In this document: piece after piece, positions 37,375 through 50,200 of the stretch
How the letters are laid out: every line of letters begins with the position of its first letter
Numbering within the stretch: the stretch's first letter is position 1
NCBI GenBank assembly: GCA_030144725.1
Contig: JASKMD010000002.1
Coordinates: forward strand, 4,777,362 to 4,841,361
Length of the DNA stretch: 64,000 nucleotides
DNA from: Haematococcus lacustris
Taxonomy: Eukaryota; Chlorophyta; Chlorophyceae; Chlamydomonadales; Haematococcaceae
Direction of reading: 5' to 3'
The notes under the pieces: generated by a model
The model's database searches: none
Seen by the model: the letters and a program-made list of their open reading frames with translations, nothing else
Told to the model about the DNA's origin: nothing
Made by a program: the position numbers and the translations under genes

Positions 37375-38225
37375 CGACACTATCAGGTCAAGGCTGTGAC
37401 AGGTCCAGGGTGTCTCCTCCCGCACCCTGCTGACGACGCCCACCTTGCCACAACCCATGGCTGCTACCGTAGCCGCTGCTGCTGCTGCTGCTGCTGGCGC
37501 CGGTGCTGGTAGTGACGGTGTTTTGGGTGGTGCATCCTTACAGCAGCTTCGGACTTGTGGGTGGTTGTGCCTGTCACCCCGTAGGCTGAAGGCGCTGCCC
37601 AGCCCCTCATCCAATATCCCTGGGGCCCATCGAGCCCTGGAGGCAGCCAAGGCCCGGCTGGCTGAGCTGGTGGCTACAGTAGGACCCCAGCACATGCTGG
37701 CTAAGGGGGCCATGCGCCAGTTCGAGCAGGTAACCGCGCTGCTGCCCTTTGAATCTGGCTGTGGTCCAACCCTTGGGTTCTGCACGCTGCTGGCAGCCCC
37801 ACATGGGGGCAGTGAACTCTTTGCAGTCACACCCCTCAGTGTCACACGCAGTACAGGTGGCAGTGTGCGCATGTCATGCACTGCAGGTGAAGGGCCTCTG
37901 CTGAACGGCAGATGACACCAAGGCTGAGTAAGCAGCTGCTGTAGGAGATCAGTCCGACTCAGACCTCCACTGATTCTTTGAGAGAGGACTTGATGGAGGC
38001 TTTGAGAGAGGACTTGAAGGAGACTTTGAGAAAGGACTTGAAGGAGAGATGGACGAAGCCTTATGCGAAGCTCACCAGAACATGGGGGTGCAGGCAAGCA
38101 TGCTCTTCCGTTAACACCGACTGAGTTTGGCCCGCCACCAGCCCTGGCCACGACGCCATTCACGCATCGCTTCACAACAACCTGGGTTGGGGATGCGGGT
38201 GATGCGGCGCATGATTGTGTATCGT

Positions 38226-38863
38226 TGTTCATCGTTGTATCGTTGTTCATGGCAAGTGTGATCCCATTATCCGGATGTTGAAGTCTTGTGAGAGATGGTG
38301 GCGTGCCATTCTTTAAACGATGCAGAAACCTCCCACTATTTGTGACTAACACGATCAACCAGCGTCGACCTTGTACATACGAGTGGGGGCCCAAGATCCC
38401 ATCCCTTGCCGCGTTGGCAACATGTTTTGATATTATTGCACAAGCACCAATGTGACAGCAAAGCTATCGTGGCCCCTCGAACCACTTGACTGGGCAAGGC
38501 TTGTAGCTTGACAGGTTCTGACTTTGAATTGTAGTCAGCGTACCGGCTTCAAAAGATTTTGTCATCGTAAACCGTTACGGTTTGCCACGGTGGCACAGAG
38601 GCACGGTTGTGAATTGTACCGATATATAGCGTTCCAGTCTGCACCGCATCGCTTCAGATTCAGCACTTTGAACCCTACTCGCAAGTCCGACATAACGACA
38701 ACAGGCCATGAACTTACAGCACTCGAGGCAGCTAAAGCCTGCCGGGCAGGTGCAAAGTAAACCGTGCGGTGCGTGGCGCCAATGCGTATCGACAAGCTCG
38801 CGCCGAAGCTCAGGTACAGTTTTCAAGGCGTCACTGCAAGAACATGCTTGAGGCGTACTCCTA
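38226..38863. other. Intergenic region and likely promoter of bisphosphatase gene
   Basis: It begins with TGTTCATCGTTGTATCG repeats (38222-38250) at the edge of the tandem array. No gene is present. A TATATA at 38626-38631 lies about 235 bases before the ATG at 38864 and is the only TATA-like string; its role is unproven. Confidence 0.4.
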
Positions 38864-41800
38864 ATGCAGCCCTGCGGCCCTAGTGCAAAAGGTATTGCCT
38901 CGGAACGGGGGTCGGGAGTTGAACGGGCCATTTTTGCCTCTGCACTCGCAGCGCGCCAGGTGTCGGTAGCAGTGTCGTACGCTCCGGATGGAAGCACGAT
39001 GGAAGATGGACCGGACTACAGCGCAGTCCAGGTGAGCGCCCCCGCGGCCAGCGTGGGGTACAGCTCTAGTTAACCGTAATTGGTCCTGGGAGCCCCTGCC
39101 TGGCCCAGCCAGTCATAACACCTACTCACGTCACAAACCTAGTTAATTCTAGGTAAAGAAAACATGACATGTGCGCCAGGACTCATTAGTGCCAGGCCCT
39201 TGTGGGATCCCACGGCCTGCCAAAGTGCATGAGCCTAACCTGTTTGAGCCCCTCCATGAGCACATCTCCCTGTCTGGTAAAACACAGCTGGCGTCAAGTA
39301 GTGTCTGCCATTGCCTTCATGCAGCGCAACTTGGCCCTGGAGCTGGTGAGAGTGACTGAGGCGGCAGCACTGGCCTCAGGCCGCTGGATGGGCAAGGGTG
39401 ACAAGAATGCTGCAGACCAGGTGAGCAGGCAGGCAGAGAAATCCTGGTGGCCTGGTGGTGTGAGGTGAACTGCACACACCACTGGGTCCCTGGGTCTGCC
39501 TGGACATTGCACAGTTGTGGTGATGCTGTGGATGCCTGGTCCTGGTGTGGATGTGGGTGTGGGTGTGTTTGCAAGTAGCATGGGGCAAGCCACAGCCTTG
39601 GGTGTGGGGAGTTGTTTTGAGGGTCTGCAAGTATAGCTCAAGTGAACCCAATGTGCGGTGGTGTGCGTAGGCCGCAGTGGACATGATGCGCAAGGTGTTG
39701 AACAGCATTTTCATGGACGGCGTGGTCGTCATTGGCGAGGGGGAGAAGGATGAGGTGAGTGGAGGTCCATGGCGCTGGATGCCCACCATGCACTAACATG
39801 GCACATGTGCAAATTCCATGTTATCACTGCCCCCTGCCTAACTGGCTTGGTCACTCCGGGTATAGTGGGTGCCTAGCCTTTCTAGTTCTGGAGAGCATCA
39901 ACGTTTAGGTAGTTTGCACTGCATCTGTGCACCAACCCGTGCAGGCGCCCATGCTGTACTGCGGCGAGCGCATCGGCGCTGGCAGTGGCGGCCCGTCAGT
40001 TGACATCGCGGTTGACCCGTTGGACGGAACGTCGCTGACCGCGCAAGGCCGGAACGGCGCAGTCAGCGTTATCGCTGTCGCACCCCGCGGCTCGCTGTTT
40101 GACCCCGGTCCTTGCATGTACGTGCTTTGTGGATATGTCGCAGCGCCCGGTTTTCATGGTTTAAGTGCCGGGCAAGCGACCAATTGGGTTCATGTGGGTA
40201 TGTACGGCAGGTACATGGAGAAGCTCGCAGTTGGGCCAGAGGTGCCTGCACATCTCATCAGCTTGGATTACAGCGTGCGTCGCAACTTGAACGAGATTGC
40301 CCGCGCGCTGCGCAAGCCAGTCAGGTATGCGTATGTGGCTGGCAGCACCAGCTGCGAACTTTATGGGCGGCGGAAATGGGTCATATTTGTGGTATGCACT
40401 GAGCCTGACCCCGGCGATGCGTGACGTGCACTTGGTAGCGCAGCGACGTCACCGTGCTCGTGCTGGACCGGCCTCGGCACGCGGACCTGATTCGGCAGTG
40501 CCGGGAGGCGGGGGCGCGCATTCGCCTCATCAGCGACGGAGATGTGGGCGGAGCGATCGAGGTGCGCAGTATGCGCATTGACACATGCTTTGTCACATCT
40601 ATCCGACCAAGCCTGACCCTATCATCATGTGACGTATGCCCTGCCGGGCTGCACACTGGCAGGTGGCAAAAGCAGGCAGCCCAGTGGATGTGCTGATGGG
40701 CATTGGTGGCACGCCAGAAGGTGTAATTGCCGCGTGTGCCCTGAAGTGCATGGGTGGAACTCTTCAGGTGAGCTACTCAGCAGCTGCTGCAGCTCTGTCT
40801 TGTCACCTGCAGCTGTACTACATGCTCCAGCCCGCCTTATTTTTGGCATGCACCATTGCAATCACACTGAGCCTGGTGTATTTACTGCTACCGTACTCTC
40901 CCGATCGATTCCCGAAGCCTCGGAAACTATCATTAAAATATTATTCCCGAGCCATGATTTTCATTGTTTCAAGTTCCCCGATGGCCAAAGTACGTCAAAA
41001 GTTCATTTTGAGAACGTCTTCGTGCATAGAAATAATCAAGCCTCCCACCCCATTAATCTCGCATCAAAAGCACATGATCGACATTGTCGACTATCGAGGT
41101 CTCTGTTGACGATTGAAAAACATCCGGAAGCGTTGTTCATCGTGTATAAGGAGCTCGCGGTGCCGATTAGCAGCCGCGTCGGCGGCACTGATGCCCCGGA
41201 CCACAAACTGGTCCATTGCTGGCACTTTCGTCAAGGTCAACTTATTGTTTAACCACATCCCGAAGACCAAAAAATTACATTGTTGGAGGTTGTTTACTCT
41301 GATTGATTTCCCGAAGGACAAAAAACGATTCGGGATAGGGAATCGATCGGGAGAGTACGGTACACCCATTGTCATAACACCCACCATCCATGTCATTACA
41401 AAACTAGTGCTTCTGTGGCCTGAAGCTTGTCCATCGCTTGGCTGCCCGCCGCTGGCCCACTGCAGATCACGCATCACACTTTAATGCAACTCCAACTGTC
41501 ATAACAAAGCTACGGTTTCTGTGGCCTGGGGTATGGTCATCACCCGGTCGCCCACGATACGCCCAATGGAGACCACATAGTCGCACCCCTGACTGGCTTT
41601 GACAGCTTGTGTCGGCATGGCTGCAGGGTCGGCTGTGGCCCCGCAGTGAGGAGGAGGCTGGCAAGGCGCGCGCCAAGGGCTATGACCTCACCAAGATCCT
41701 GCACCTCAATGACCTAGTCAAGGTAAGGCACAGAGGGGTGGGGGTTGCCTGCATGCATCGGGGGTCGGGCTATGCGAGCCCTCGCCCTCCTCCCCCACCT

Positions 41801-42754
41801 CACAGCCCCATCCCCGGACCCATGCCTCCTCCACCCCACCCCTCCTATCATCTTGCAATGCAGCACCCAGCCTGCTGCACCGCCCTGACCCTGCTTACCT
41901 GCTGCTGGCCCCCTGTGGTGACCAGGGCGATGACGTGTTCTTTGCCGCCACGGGCGTCAGTGATGGCGACCTGCTGCGGGGCGTGCGCTACTTCAGTGGG
42001 GGAGCCTCCACCAGCTCCATGGTCATGCGCTGCAAGAGTGGCACAGGTGGGGGCAGGGGCAGGGGCAGGGGCAGGGGCAGGGGCAGGGGCAGGGCCAGGG
42101 CCAGGGCCAGGGCCAGGGCCAGGGCCAGGGCCAGGGCCAGGGCCAGGGCCAGGGCCAGGGCCAGGGCCAGGGCCAGGGCCAGGGCCAGGGCCAGGGCCAG
42201 GGCCAGGGCCAGGGCCAGGGCCAGGGCCAGGGGCAGGGGCAGGGGCAGGGGCATCATGACATGCCACACTGTACATCTTGCATAGTGCGAAGCAACCAAG
42301 TGGACATCCTGCAGAGGTATTCAGTCTTTCATCAATAGTCAGTTTGGTTGGGTGCCAAAGTGACTTGAGAACAGCATGCACTTAGGAGCTGCGACCACCA
42401 ACTCCAGCCATCGCTGCCCACTGCCCTCCAGGCTGCCCGCCTGTCAGCTCACCCGCCCACCAGCTGCTCACTGCCTCACTGCTGCCTGTGCCTGTGTCTG
42501 CCCTCACACACAACTGCCCCAATGTTTCCCCTGCTAAGCCCTCCTGCTGCTCCTGCCCAAGCCAGATGCGACCGTGGCTGCGCCTGCGTGCAGTGCGGTT
42601 TGTGGAGACGTACCACAGGTGGGCAAAGCCCAGTGTGACCAACCTGCCACAAGAGGAACATGCCCTGGCGTCAGGCCACGCTGGCTCCGACATCCACAGT
42701 TCCCCTGGGGACCCTCACCTCCTTATTCGCCAGCCTGCCCCTGCCTGGCATTAG
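38864..42754 (+). CDS. glpX: GlpX-type fructose-1,6-/sedoheptulose-1,7-bisphosphatase
   Basis: Exons: 38864-39031, 39325-39420, 39671-39754, 39945-40117, 40211-40324, 40444-40561, 40663-40767, 41627-41722, 41926-42046, 42594-42754; all GT-AG, phases agree, 1236 nt, 411 aa plus stop. The enzyme removes the 1-phosphate from fructose-1,6-bisphosphate and, in cyanobacterial relatives, from sedoheptulose-1,7-bisphosphate. Family landmarks: [50 protein letters not shown] (about 104-119), DPLDGTS metal/phosphate site (140-146), [23 protein letters not shown], and near the end TVRFVETYH. Residues 1-56 ([14 protein letters not shown]..., then [17 protein letters not shown]) look like a chloroplast transit peptide, so a stromal Calvin-cycle role is inferred. 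Intron 7 holds a MITE-like insertion and intron 9 a minisatellite. A GT after ETYHR (42619) could instead be a donor, so the last about 45 residues are less certain. Confidence 0.9.
40891..41360. mobile_element. MITE-like element in glpX intron 7 (470 bp)
   Basis: Ends CCGTACTCTCCCGATCGATT (40891) and the same sequence inverted at 41360 form about 23-bp TIRs, flanked by TA on each side (40889-40890, 41361-41362). TA duplications suggest a Tc1/mariner-like origin, but no transposase is seen. It is more AT-rich than its surroundings and lies wholly within the intron 40768-41626. Confidence 0.75.
42047..42254 (+). repeat. (GGGCAG/GGGCCA)n minisatellite at a splice donor
   Basis: The array begins at the donor of glpX intron 9 (ACAG|GTGGGGGCAGGGGCAGG) and runs for about 34 hexamers, GGGCAG at both ends and GGGCCA in the middle. 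Gly-Pro or Arg-Ala frames through it are spurious. Confidence 0.95.
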
Positions 42755-43904
42755 GCCTGGGCTCCAACTCCCGGCCAGGCAGCAGCCAGGCTCGTGAAGC
42801 AGCCACAGGCCAATACCCTGCAGGAGGTTGGGCTTGTGAGGAGGTGTGTTGCTGCTGGGCAGCTGGCAGATGCTGGTCGATGCAGGGATGGCTTGTGACC
42901 CAGATCAATGCCAGTCAGATGCAGCCGCAGGTGACCCTGGCCACCTCATCTAGCATGACCCCTGAGCACCCGAGGAAGGCTGTTGGTGATGGCTGCTGGT
43001 GGTGATGGCTGGTGAGGGGTGCTGGTGCTGAGGACTGTGCCCGCCACGTCTCAGCTTGACTGTGACGATGACGACAGCATTAGCAATGCCTGATTATTCA
43101 ATAGGCAGCATCAATGTGCTGCCAAGCATGCTGAGCATCCCCATTGGTTGTCACACATACCACTCTTGGAGCATGATGTACTGTGCACGGGTACCAGGCA
43201 GGGTGTACACATGCATGGCTGAACTGGTTAACTTTCGAGTGTCGTTGGCAATGTATACAGTCTCTGAGATGTTGTCGCTAGTGATTGGTCTCTGCCTCGT
43301 CCATGCTCTGCTTTAGGTTCTTGTTGGTGCTGGTTGATGGGTGCTTGTCTTAGTGAAGGGTGATGGGTGAGGGCGAGGGTGAAAGGTTAACTCTGAATTC
43401 CCTGACCCTGTCCTTGTGTACTACCTCTTCTTTTAATGTGGCTGGGCTTGAGTGGGTGGGAGGGTGGCAGGCCCTACCCTGTGGAGTGCCAAAGGAAGGG
43501 AGCGGATCCAGAAGGTAGAACCTCTCGGCATAGGCCAATGTGACGTTGTATACTATGTATCAGTGCTAAAGCAATCCTGCAGGCAAGACACAACCCTGCA
43601 ACACTACAGGCACAACACTCTTGTGCAACACCGCCAAAACTGACACTCATCTCGCTCCTGCCAAGCACCGGGGGGGTTGTCAAAGCGGCAATCGGATTGT
43701 TGCAAATGAAGGTGAGAGTGGCATGATAATGCCTTTCCTGGCTCATGCGTCGTAGCACAGCAGCCAGGTAGCCACATAGCGAAAACTCAACACGCTGCAT
43801 CCCACCGCCCTAAAACAAGGCTGTGGCAGCTGCCCCTCCACGAATCCTGCCACAGTGGTTGGATAAGGCCACCAACACAGCCATGGGCCATTGTGCTGTC
43901 ACAA
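42755..43904. other. Gene-free stretch downstream of glpX
   Basis: No recognised gene. Short frames on both strands at 43350-43800 resemble nothing I can name. No TGTAA polyadenylation signal was found just after the glpX stop. Confidence 0.4.
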
Positions 43905-45460
43905 CACCAAGGCTGAATAAGCAGCTGTTGTAGGAGACTGCTGACTGTCCTGCTGACCTGCTCGAGCTGCAGCACCTGACAGCAGCCACCCCAGCAGGCA
44001 CCTCGCTGGTGGCCATCCAGCGGCATGTGGCCGTCACCCTGGCCACTTGGGATGTAGTGTGGGAGCAGTACCTGCATCCCACTTGGGCAGAGCAGAAGAT
44101 GAGGGTGCACGGCGCGCAGGAGAAGGTCCTGGAGCGCTGCTTCAAGAAGGTGGGAGTGCCAGAGGTAGGGGGGAGGGGCAGGGTCAGATGATGATGACTG
44201 CCCCACATGTGACCTGCTAGGCGCACACACGCAAATTAGTGCACAACTATCGATTTTGAGGGGGTGTTTTTTGTACACGGTTCGCCTCGGAATGAGACTA
44301 TTGGCCCATGCCCACCAACATCGTGAAAAATCTCGTAGTAATCAGCGAAGTTCGTGGATTAATCAACTAATATTTAGTTACCCTATTTTAAAGCTACTCC
44401 TTATAGTGCAGTACTGCACCATATCTAATGCCGCAACAATGCACCAAACCTCTTCGTAAAAAACTGCACCATATACAGTCTAGTAGTTTTGTGATGTAGT
44501 AAAGTAGTTATGCTGGTAATTCATTGGTATTTTACTGGTTTGGAGATTGTTGTTCCTTTAAATCACATTGGTTTTCATGGTGTAGTACTGCACCTGCCAC
44601 TAGTGCACTACTACAATGCACCCAGTTGTGCTACACTGCACCACACCAAGTGGTACAACACATCACCTTAGCGATATCTCACCAACCATGCATGTTTATG
44701 AATTTTCGTTCAAACCCCAATCTTACAACCACGTCATATGGCTATGTGCAAAATCTCAAGCCGCGATTTTGAAAAATGCGGTTACTAATTTGCCTGAGTG
44801 CGCCCATGTCTCCGATCCATTGAAGGATGCCATGCGCGGTGTGTGCCTTGTGTGCCATGCAGTTGGAGGAGGAGGCAGCTATTTAGTCCCGGATGTGGAG
44901 GGGGACCCGCAAGCAGCTGGTGGTGTTCTTTTACGCAGGCATTGGCACCCGGGGTGGGTGGGGGGCCAAGGCTGCGCTAAAGGCCTGCCGCAAGGTGGTG
45001 GAGAGGGCCAACAGCGGCAAGCCAACCGACAGGGTGCCAGGCAAGGTGGTGACAGTGGATGAGCTCCGCACCACCAGGGTCAGCTCAGCTATAAACAGCC
45101 CCCAGCCCTGTGAGGCGGAGCTGGACCGCAGCAAGCCCACCAGGCTTGAAGGCGGGACCGCTTAATGCGATCAGCCTAGAGCCCAGCGGTTCGAGGCGCC
45201 AGTGCGGGGGCTTATGTGGTGCCCACAGCTGCACCAGGCCACCCCTGGTGACCTTGGCAAATGGGTGGACAGGAACTGCAATGCAGTCCTCAACCTCCAG
45301 CGGGCAGGGGAGAGCAAGTGGCGCCCACTTGAGCAGTGCAGCTGGGAACACCGAGGAAGGCTTCCAGCCAAGGGGAAAGAGTACCCTGCATTGGGCTTCA
45401 AGAAGAGCTCTGCGAGACCGAGCCCCCAAGGCCTAGGACCAGCAACGTGTAGCACAGTAG
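43905..45460 (+). pseudogene. Fanzor/TnpB-like C-terminal half, copy 4, interrupted
   Basis: An exon-like block ends near 44160 with VAVTLATWDVVWEQYL and KMRVHGAQEKVLERCFKK. After an AT-rich insertion it resumes near 44880 with KQLVVFFYAGIGTRGGWGAK, RVPGKVVTVDELRTTRVSSA, a stop at 45163, then in other frames RGLMWCPQLHQATPGDLG, KWVDRNCNAVLNLQR, ESKWRPLEQC and KGKEYPALGFKK, ending at TAG 45458-45460. The RuvC-III block is DRNCN, so the catalytic Asp is Asn. The last bases match the 3' end of copy 1 (GTAGCACAGTAGTATGTGTG). It is interrupted by a MITE and capped by a hAT insertion. Confidence 0.6.
44220..44804. mobile_element. AT-rich MITE-like element in Fanzor copy 4
   Basis: Imperfect terminal inverted repeats GGCGCACACACGCAAATTAG (left) and, inverted, GGCGCACTCAGGCAAATTAG (right), about 585 bp apart. 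The interior is AT-rich compared with the window and contains at least six scattered TGCACCA / TAGTGCA words, some in inverted orientation. No coding capacity. Target duplication not resolved. Confidence 0.65.
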
Positions 45461-45471
45461 TATGTGTGTAC

Positions 45472-47127
45472 CAGTGTTTTTTTTTTAACGCTATATATAG
45501 CGATCGCTATAAAAAGCGACATTTCAGAGGGCTCCGTGCGCTATGGATTGGACCCCTTGCGGACTGTGCTATAGCGCATCGCGTTATAAAAAGTGAACTT
45601 TGTACTGCAGCCGCAGCTCGGCTTAGAGCCGCAATTTGGATAAGCGCCGCAGTCCCGATGGCTGAGGGCCGTGCCCGCCGAGGGTATAGCGATGGTATTA
45701 ACTTACAAGCCAGGGTTACTAGAGTTGTGGAAAACATCAACCAGCATTTCTGCAGCCCGCACCCAGAAGTTCAAGCAGCTTTGCCACAGCCTTGGGCTCA
45801 AGGGTCAGCTGATAGGGCGGGCCGCGCCAACCCGTTGGCTGAGCTTGCGGAAGCCAGCAGAGCGGCTGGTGCGTGACATCAGGTCCTTGGTGTCCTCCTC
45901 ACAGACCTCCCTACTCTTTTGGCAGCCTGCGGGCTCTTGCTTATCCTCCGCTCACTCAACCGCCTCAACCTTGTGTGCCAAAGCCGTGCCATCTTTGTCG
46001 AGGACCTTATGCAGGAGGTGGCCCTGACGGCCAACAAGATCACTGCCATGTACTCAGGCCCCTTCCCCTTCTCTGCACTGGACTTTCCTGAGCTGACAGC
46101 CTTCACCAATGTGGCAGGACCTGGCAGCTGCCTGGTGTACAACGGCTCTGGCCATTTGGCATTGCAGCCGCATGGGAGTGGCAGTATGACAGTGCAATCA
46201 AATGAGGCTGACAGTGACAGTGACAGTGAGGAGGTAGGCAGCAGGCAGGCAGCAGCAGACATGGAGACAACGTTTGGTGAGAATGAGGAGGAGGAGGAAG
46301 GCAGTGAGCTAGGCAGTGAGCCGGTGCAGCTGTACGCCATCCCCCCAAAAGGGCGCCGGGCTGCTTTAGTGCCAGCCAGTGACTCCAGCAGCATGTCGAC
46401 AGTGCCAAGCAGGAGCTGGCAGCAACAGCAGATGCTGTGGTACTTGACCTACACAGCCGCTTCCTCCCACCGGAGTATGCCAAAGGACTGGCTATTGTGT
46501 ACGCCCACTACTGGGACAAGCAGCCCAGCGATGAAGACTTCCTTGAGCGCCTGGCCATTGTCAAGGCCCGGTACTGCATGGACACGACCCTGGCTAACGG
46601 CCAACTGGCGCCAGCCTTGTTGGAGCAGCAAAAGCTATCTGCTATCCCAACAATTTGTGGAAGTCATGCGCTGCCAAGCTGAACACCGTGTGGAGCAGCA
46701 GCCAACCCAGCAATGGACCACCAAGCTGTGCCGCTACTTGGCTGGCCAACCCATCACCAAGGCTGACATCTTGGAGTACATCAAGCTGGCCACCAGGCTT
46801 AGTGGAGGAGGAGCGCATGTTCTCAGCCATGGCTTACCTCAAAGATGACACCCGCAACAGGCTGCAAGAGTGCCACTTGAATGTCTTCAGCAACAATCAA
46901 TTTGATTAGGACACATTCCCAGATGAGCGCGCCATTAGCAAGTGGCTGGATAACGCTGCTGTGCGTGGGCGCTACCGCCTTTGATTGGGCCTATTGCTTT
47001 ATTTGACATTTTTGTTGTGCGCTATGGGGCCCAATAGGGCCGCGCTATGAACATGACAGTCCCAATCTGAGCCATGACACTTTGTGCTATGAAATTGGAA
47101 AGAGGCCAAATGAAAAAAAAAACACTG
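45472..47127 (+). mobile_element. hAT transposon 2 (1.66 kb), decayed transposase
   Basis: Perfect 15-bp TIRs: CAGTG plus ten T (45472) and the inverse at 47113-47127. The 8-bp duplication GTGTGTAC is exact (45464-45471, 47128-47135). Coding remnants in order: ARTQKFKQLCHSLGLKG and APTRWLSLRKPAERLV (45745-45870, the TRWLSL block of ZMYM/ZNF862-like hAT transposases), LTANKITAMYSGPFPF, an acidic linker, VVLDLHSRFLPPEYAKG, KADILEYIKLATRL, and the dimerisation helix VEEERMFSAMAYLKDDTRN at 46800-46860. At least three frame changes separate them, so it is inactive. The ends also hold GCTATAG/GCGCTATG words as subterminal repeats. It is inserted at the 3' terminus of Fanzor copy 4. Confidence 0.92.
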
Positions 47128-47215
47128 GTGTGTACCAGGCAATGCTTGCATTGTTGCTTTCATCAGAGCATGTGTTTCATGCCAACATCGATTGCCCGAC
47201 TCTCGCAAGGGGGGA
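47128..47215 (+). repeat. Dispersed repeat R, left half of interrupted copy
   Basis: Matches the reverse complement of 1183-1260 and continues at 51184 after the LTR element. It ends with GGGGA (47211-47215), the left target duplication of the retrotransposon. Confidence 0.85.
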
Positions 47216-50200
47216 TGCAACAGTTGTAATGCGTGGGCCCGGAAAACTCGTAAATGCAAGCGCTAATGGTCTAAGGACTTCTTTCAGCCTAAGGACGGCC
47301 TCTAGAAGTCTCGTAGCGTTAACTACGGCTAGAGTCTCAGCTTAACGCCGGAGCTAGAACTGCTATGGCTGACTTACTATTGCTTGTAAAGCAACAGCGA
47401 CCGAATTCACTAAGAACCGTGGAGAACCGTAGGACCGTAGGTGTTAGAGGCAGACCGACCGTAACCGTTAGGAAGGAGTCTTACAATGTTCCGTGTACAA
47501 AGGACTATTGTGGTTCAGTCTCTTCTCTCCTCCGTAAACACTACAACAACACGCTTAAAACTACCGACATCATTCAGTGAGAAACAACGTCATTAGGCAA
47601 CGTGGCACTTCATGTAAAAGAAAAACAGCAATTGTTCATGCATCCTACCGTGCAATCGTGTACTCTTACACTCTCCCCCACTTGGAGAGAGCTTCGTCCC
47701 GAAGCGTGCAGTTGAAAGTGCTATGTGTGTGCCATGCAAACAACAATGTGACTACAACAGACAGGCAGGCATGTGTTCAAGCAACCCTATCTAACCCTAA
47801 CCTACGCTGGTTGCATCCATCCCTTGGGCTGCTTGGTGCGGAAAGCATATGCTCGCAACAACTTCTTGAGGACGTTCTGGGTCATGTCTTCTTGTAATTG
47901 TGCCAGGGGCACCCAGTTGTTCTCGTGTTCAGGGTGGCCAAGCCACTTCACTTGCAGCTGGAGTTTACCGCGCTGGAAGCGGTGGTTGCGGAAGGCTTCT
48001 ACGTGGTAATGCTCTTCACCGTCGATGATGTCTGGCTCGGGCGGAGGGGCGGGGTTGCGAGTGGGGTACCGCGCACTGCCGTCGTGGTGCAACTTGACGT
48101 GCGACACGTGTACAACTGGGTGGACTGATTTCCACTCAACAGGTAGTTGAAGCCGCAGGGCGACAGGGGTGACGACCTCTAGGACCTTGAAGGGGCCGTG
48201 CTGCCTGGGGGTGAACTTGCGGGCGGCGCCGGCAGCTTGCGTGGCTGGTCTGATGTGGGTAAAGAAGCTATCACAAAGGTAAACCATGTCACCAGTGGAG
48301 AATTTATGATCCTGACGGTGGGCATTGGCATACTTGACCTGCCGCTCTTGAGCTTTGATGAGGTGTTGTGTAGCGGCGGCGATGTTGGTAGCCATGCGTT
48401 GCAGGAAGGCTGGGGCACTCTCGCTGGTATTCGGTGTGACCCGTGCTGGAGCAGCTGATGACACTGCTAGAGACAAAGGAGTGTGAGGTTCCTGTCCGGA
48501 GTTGAGCATGAAAGGGGAATAGCCTGTACTGGCCTGGACAGATGCGTTGTAGGCAAACTCAACGGCGGTGAGGTGGTTGTCCCAGTCTGTGTGGTGCGGC
48601 GAGACGTAGTTGCGCAACATGTCTTCAATGGTGCGGTTAGCGCGCTCAGTCTGGCCGTCAGTCTGGGGATGGTTGGCTGTGGAGATATTTAAGTGGGTCC
48701 CGGTCTTGGCAAAGAGTTGTTGCCAGAAGTTGGAAGTGAACCTGGGGTCCCGATCAGAGATGATGACCTTGGGGAGGCCGTGGTACTTGAAGACAGAGTC
48801 GAAAAAGAGTTGGGCCAGCTCAGGGGCTGACACTGTGGTGGTTGTGGGGACAGTATGGATCATTTTAGTCAGCTTGTCCACAAAGACGACAATGGCGTCG
48901 TGGCCAGCCGAGGTGACAGGTAGCTGGGTGATCAAGTCCATGCTGACCTGTTCCCATCGGTGCTGGGGCACGGGCAAAGGCTGCAAAAGGCCAAAGGGTT
49001 TTGTGGTGCTAGACTTGTTCCGCTGACAGTGGGTGCAAGTGCGAATGTAGTCATGCACTGCAGCTGCCATGCGTGGCCAGTAGACAAGGCGGGACAGCCG
49101 GAGGTAGGTTTTGTCCCGACCAAGATGGCCAGCCGTGGGGACATCATGTGCTTCACACAACAGGTCCGTGCGCAAAGGGCCCGCTGGAATGTACAGTAAA
49201 GGGGTCCCTCGGCCTGTGTGGTACAGCAGATTGTCCTGAACCGTAAACTGCCGTGCGCGTCCTTTGAGGGCGGCAGCTAGATGACGCTGATACTGGGGAT
49301 CGGTAGCCGCAGCATCGCGTATGTTCCGTAGCCGTGATTGGTCGACACAGATGGTTGTCTCAGTGACCTGGGCGGGGTTGCGCTGTGCCCGTCGCCCGAC
49401 CGACAGTAGCTGATAATCTGACCGACGTGACAGGGCGTCTGCCACTATGTTCTGTTTGCCCGGGATATGATCTATGATGCAGTCATACTCTTGAAGGACC
49501 TCCATCCACCGCGCTTGGCGACGGCAATCGAGGCGAGGCTGTGTTTGAATGTGCTTTGTAGCCCAATTGTCCGTGAGTAGGTTAAATGACGCACCAAGGA
49601 GGTAGTGACGCCATACCTTGAGGGCCTCCACCAGAGACAGGAGCTCCTGCTCATGGGTGGGATAGTTCCGTTCTGCTGGCAGTAGTTTACGGGAGTGGTA
49701 GGCCACGACCCGCTCGGCTGAACCGGTACCCTGAGAGAGCACGGCACCAATGCCGATGGAAGATGCATCACATCGTAGCGTATACGGTTGCGAAGGATCT
49801 GGAGCAATGAGAATAGGTGCAGAGACGAGTGCCTGCTTCAGAGCGTCAAAGGCTGACTGCTGGGCCTGACCCCATGCCACGACACCCTGCTTGTCATGCC
49901 CGTCTGCTCTGGTCAGAGTGGTGAGAGGTGCTGCAATGGTAGAGAAGTCTTTCACAAAGCGGCGGTAGTAGTTAGCAAGGCCCAGAAAGCTGCGCACGTC
50001 ATGCACAGTTGTGGGAATGGGCCAGGATTGAACCGCAGCTACCTTGGCTGGATCGCATGCAATGCCCGAGGCAGAGACAATGTGACCAAGGAAGGATGTT
50101 TGGTCCATGCCGAACTCACACTTGGAAAGCTTGGCATAGAGCTTATGTTTGCGGAGTAGGTCGAGCACGCGCCGAAGGTGGGCTATGTGCTCTTGTGGGG

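Larger units (their letters stand above)
30235..38225 (+). repeat. Tandem array of 3.57-kb units (2.25 copies)
   Basis: Unit 1 is about 30235-33808, unit 2 33809-37379, unit 3 (partial) 37380-38225. Corresponding bases are 3574 and 3571 apart. Each unit starts at CTATCAGGTCAAGG, contains the last exon of the TPR-like gene (30440-30584, 34017-34161, 37585-37729) and a 2.7-kb inverted-repeat element; the third stops before the element. Substitutions separate the copies (for example TTGAATTCTGCAAG versus TTGGGTTCTGCACG, GCT-run length, and an additional CATGCCTCGAA unit in unit 2), so it is not simply an assembly duplicate. Confidence 0.95.
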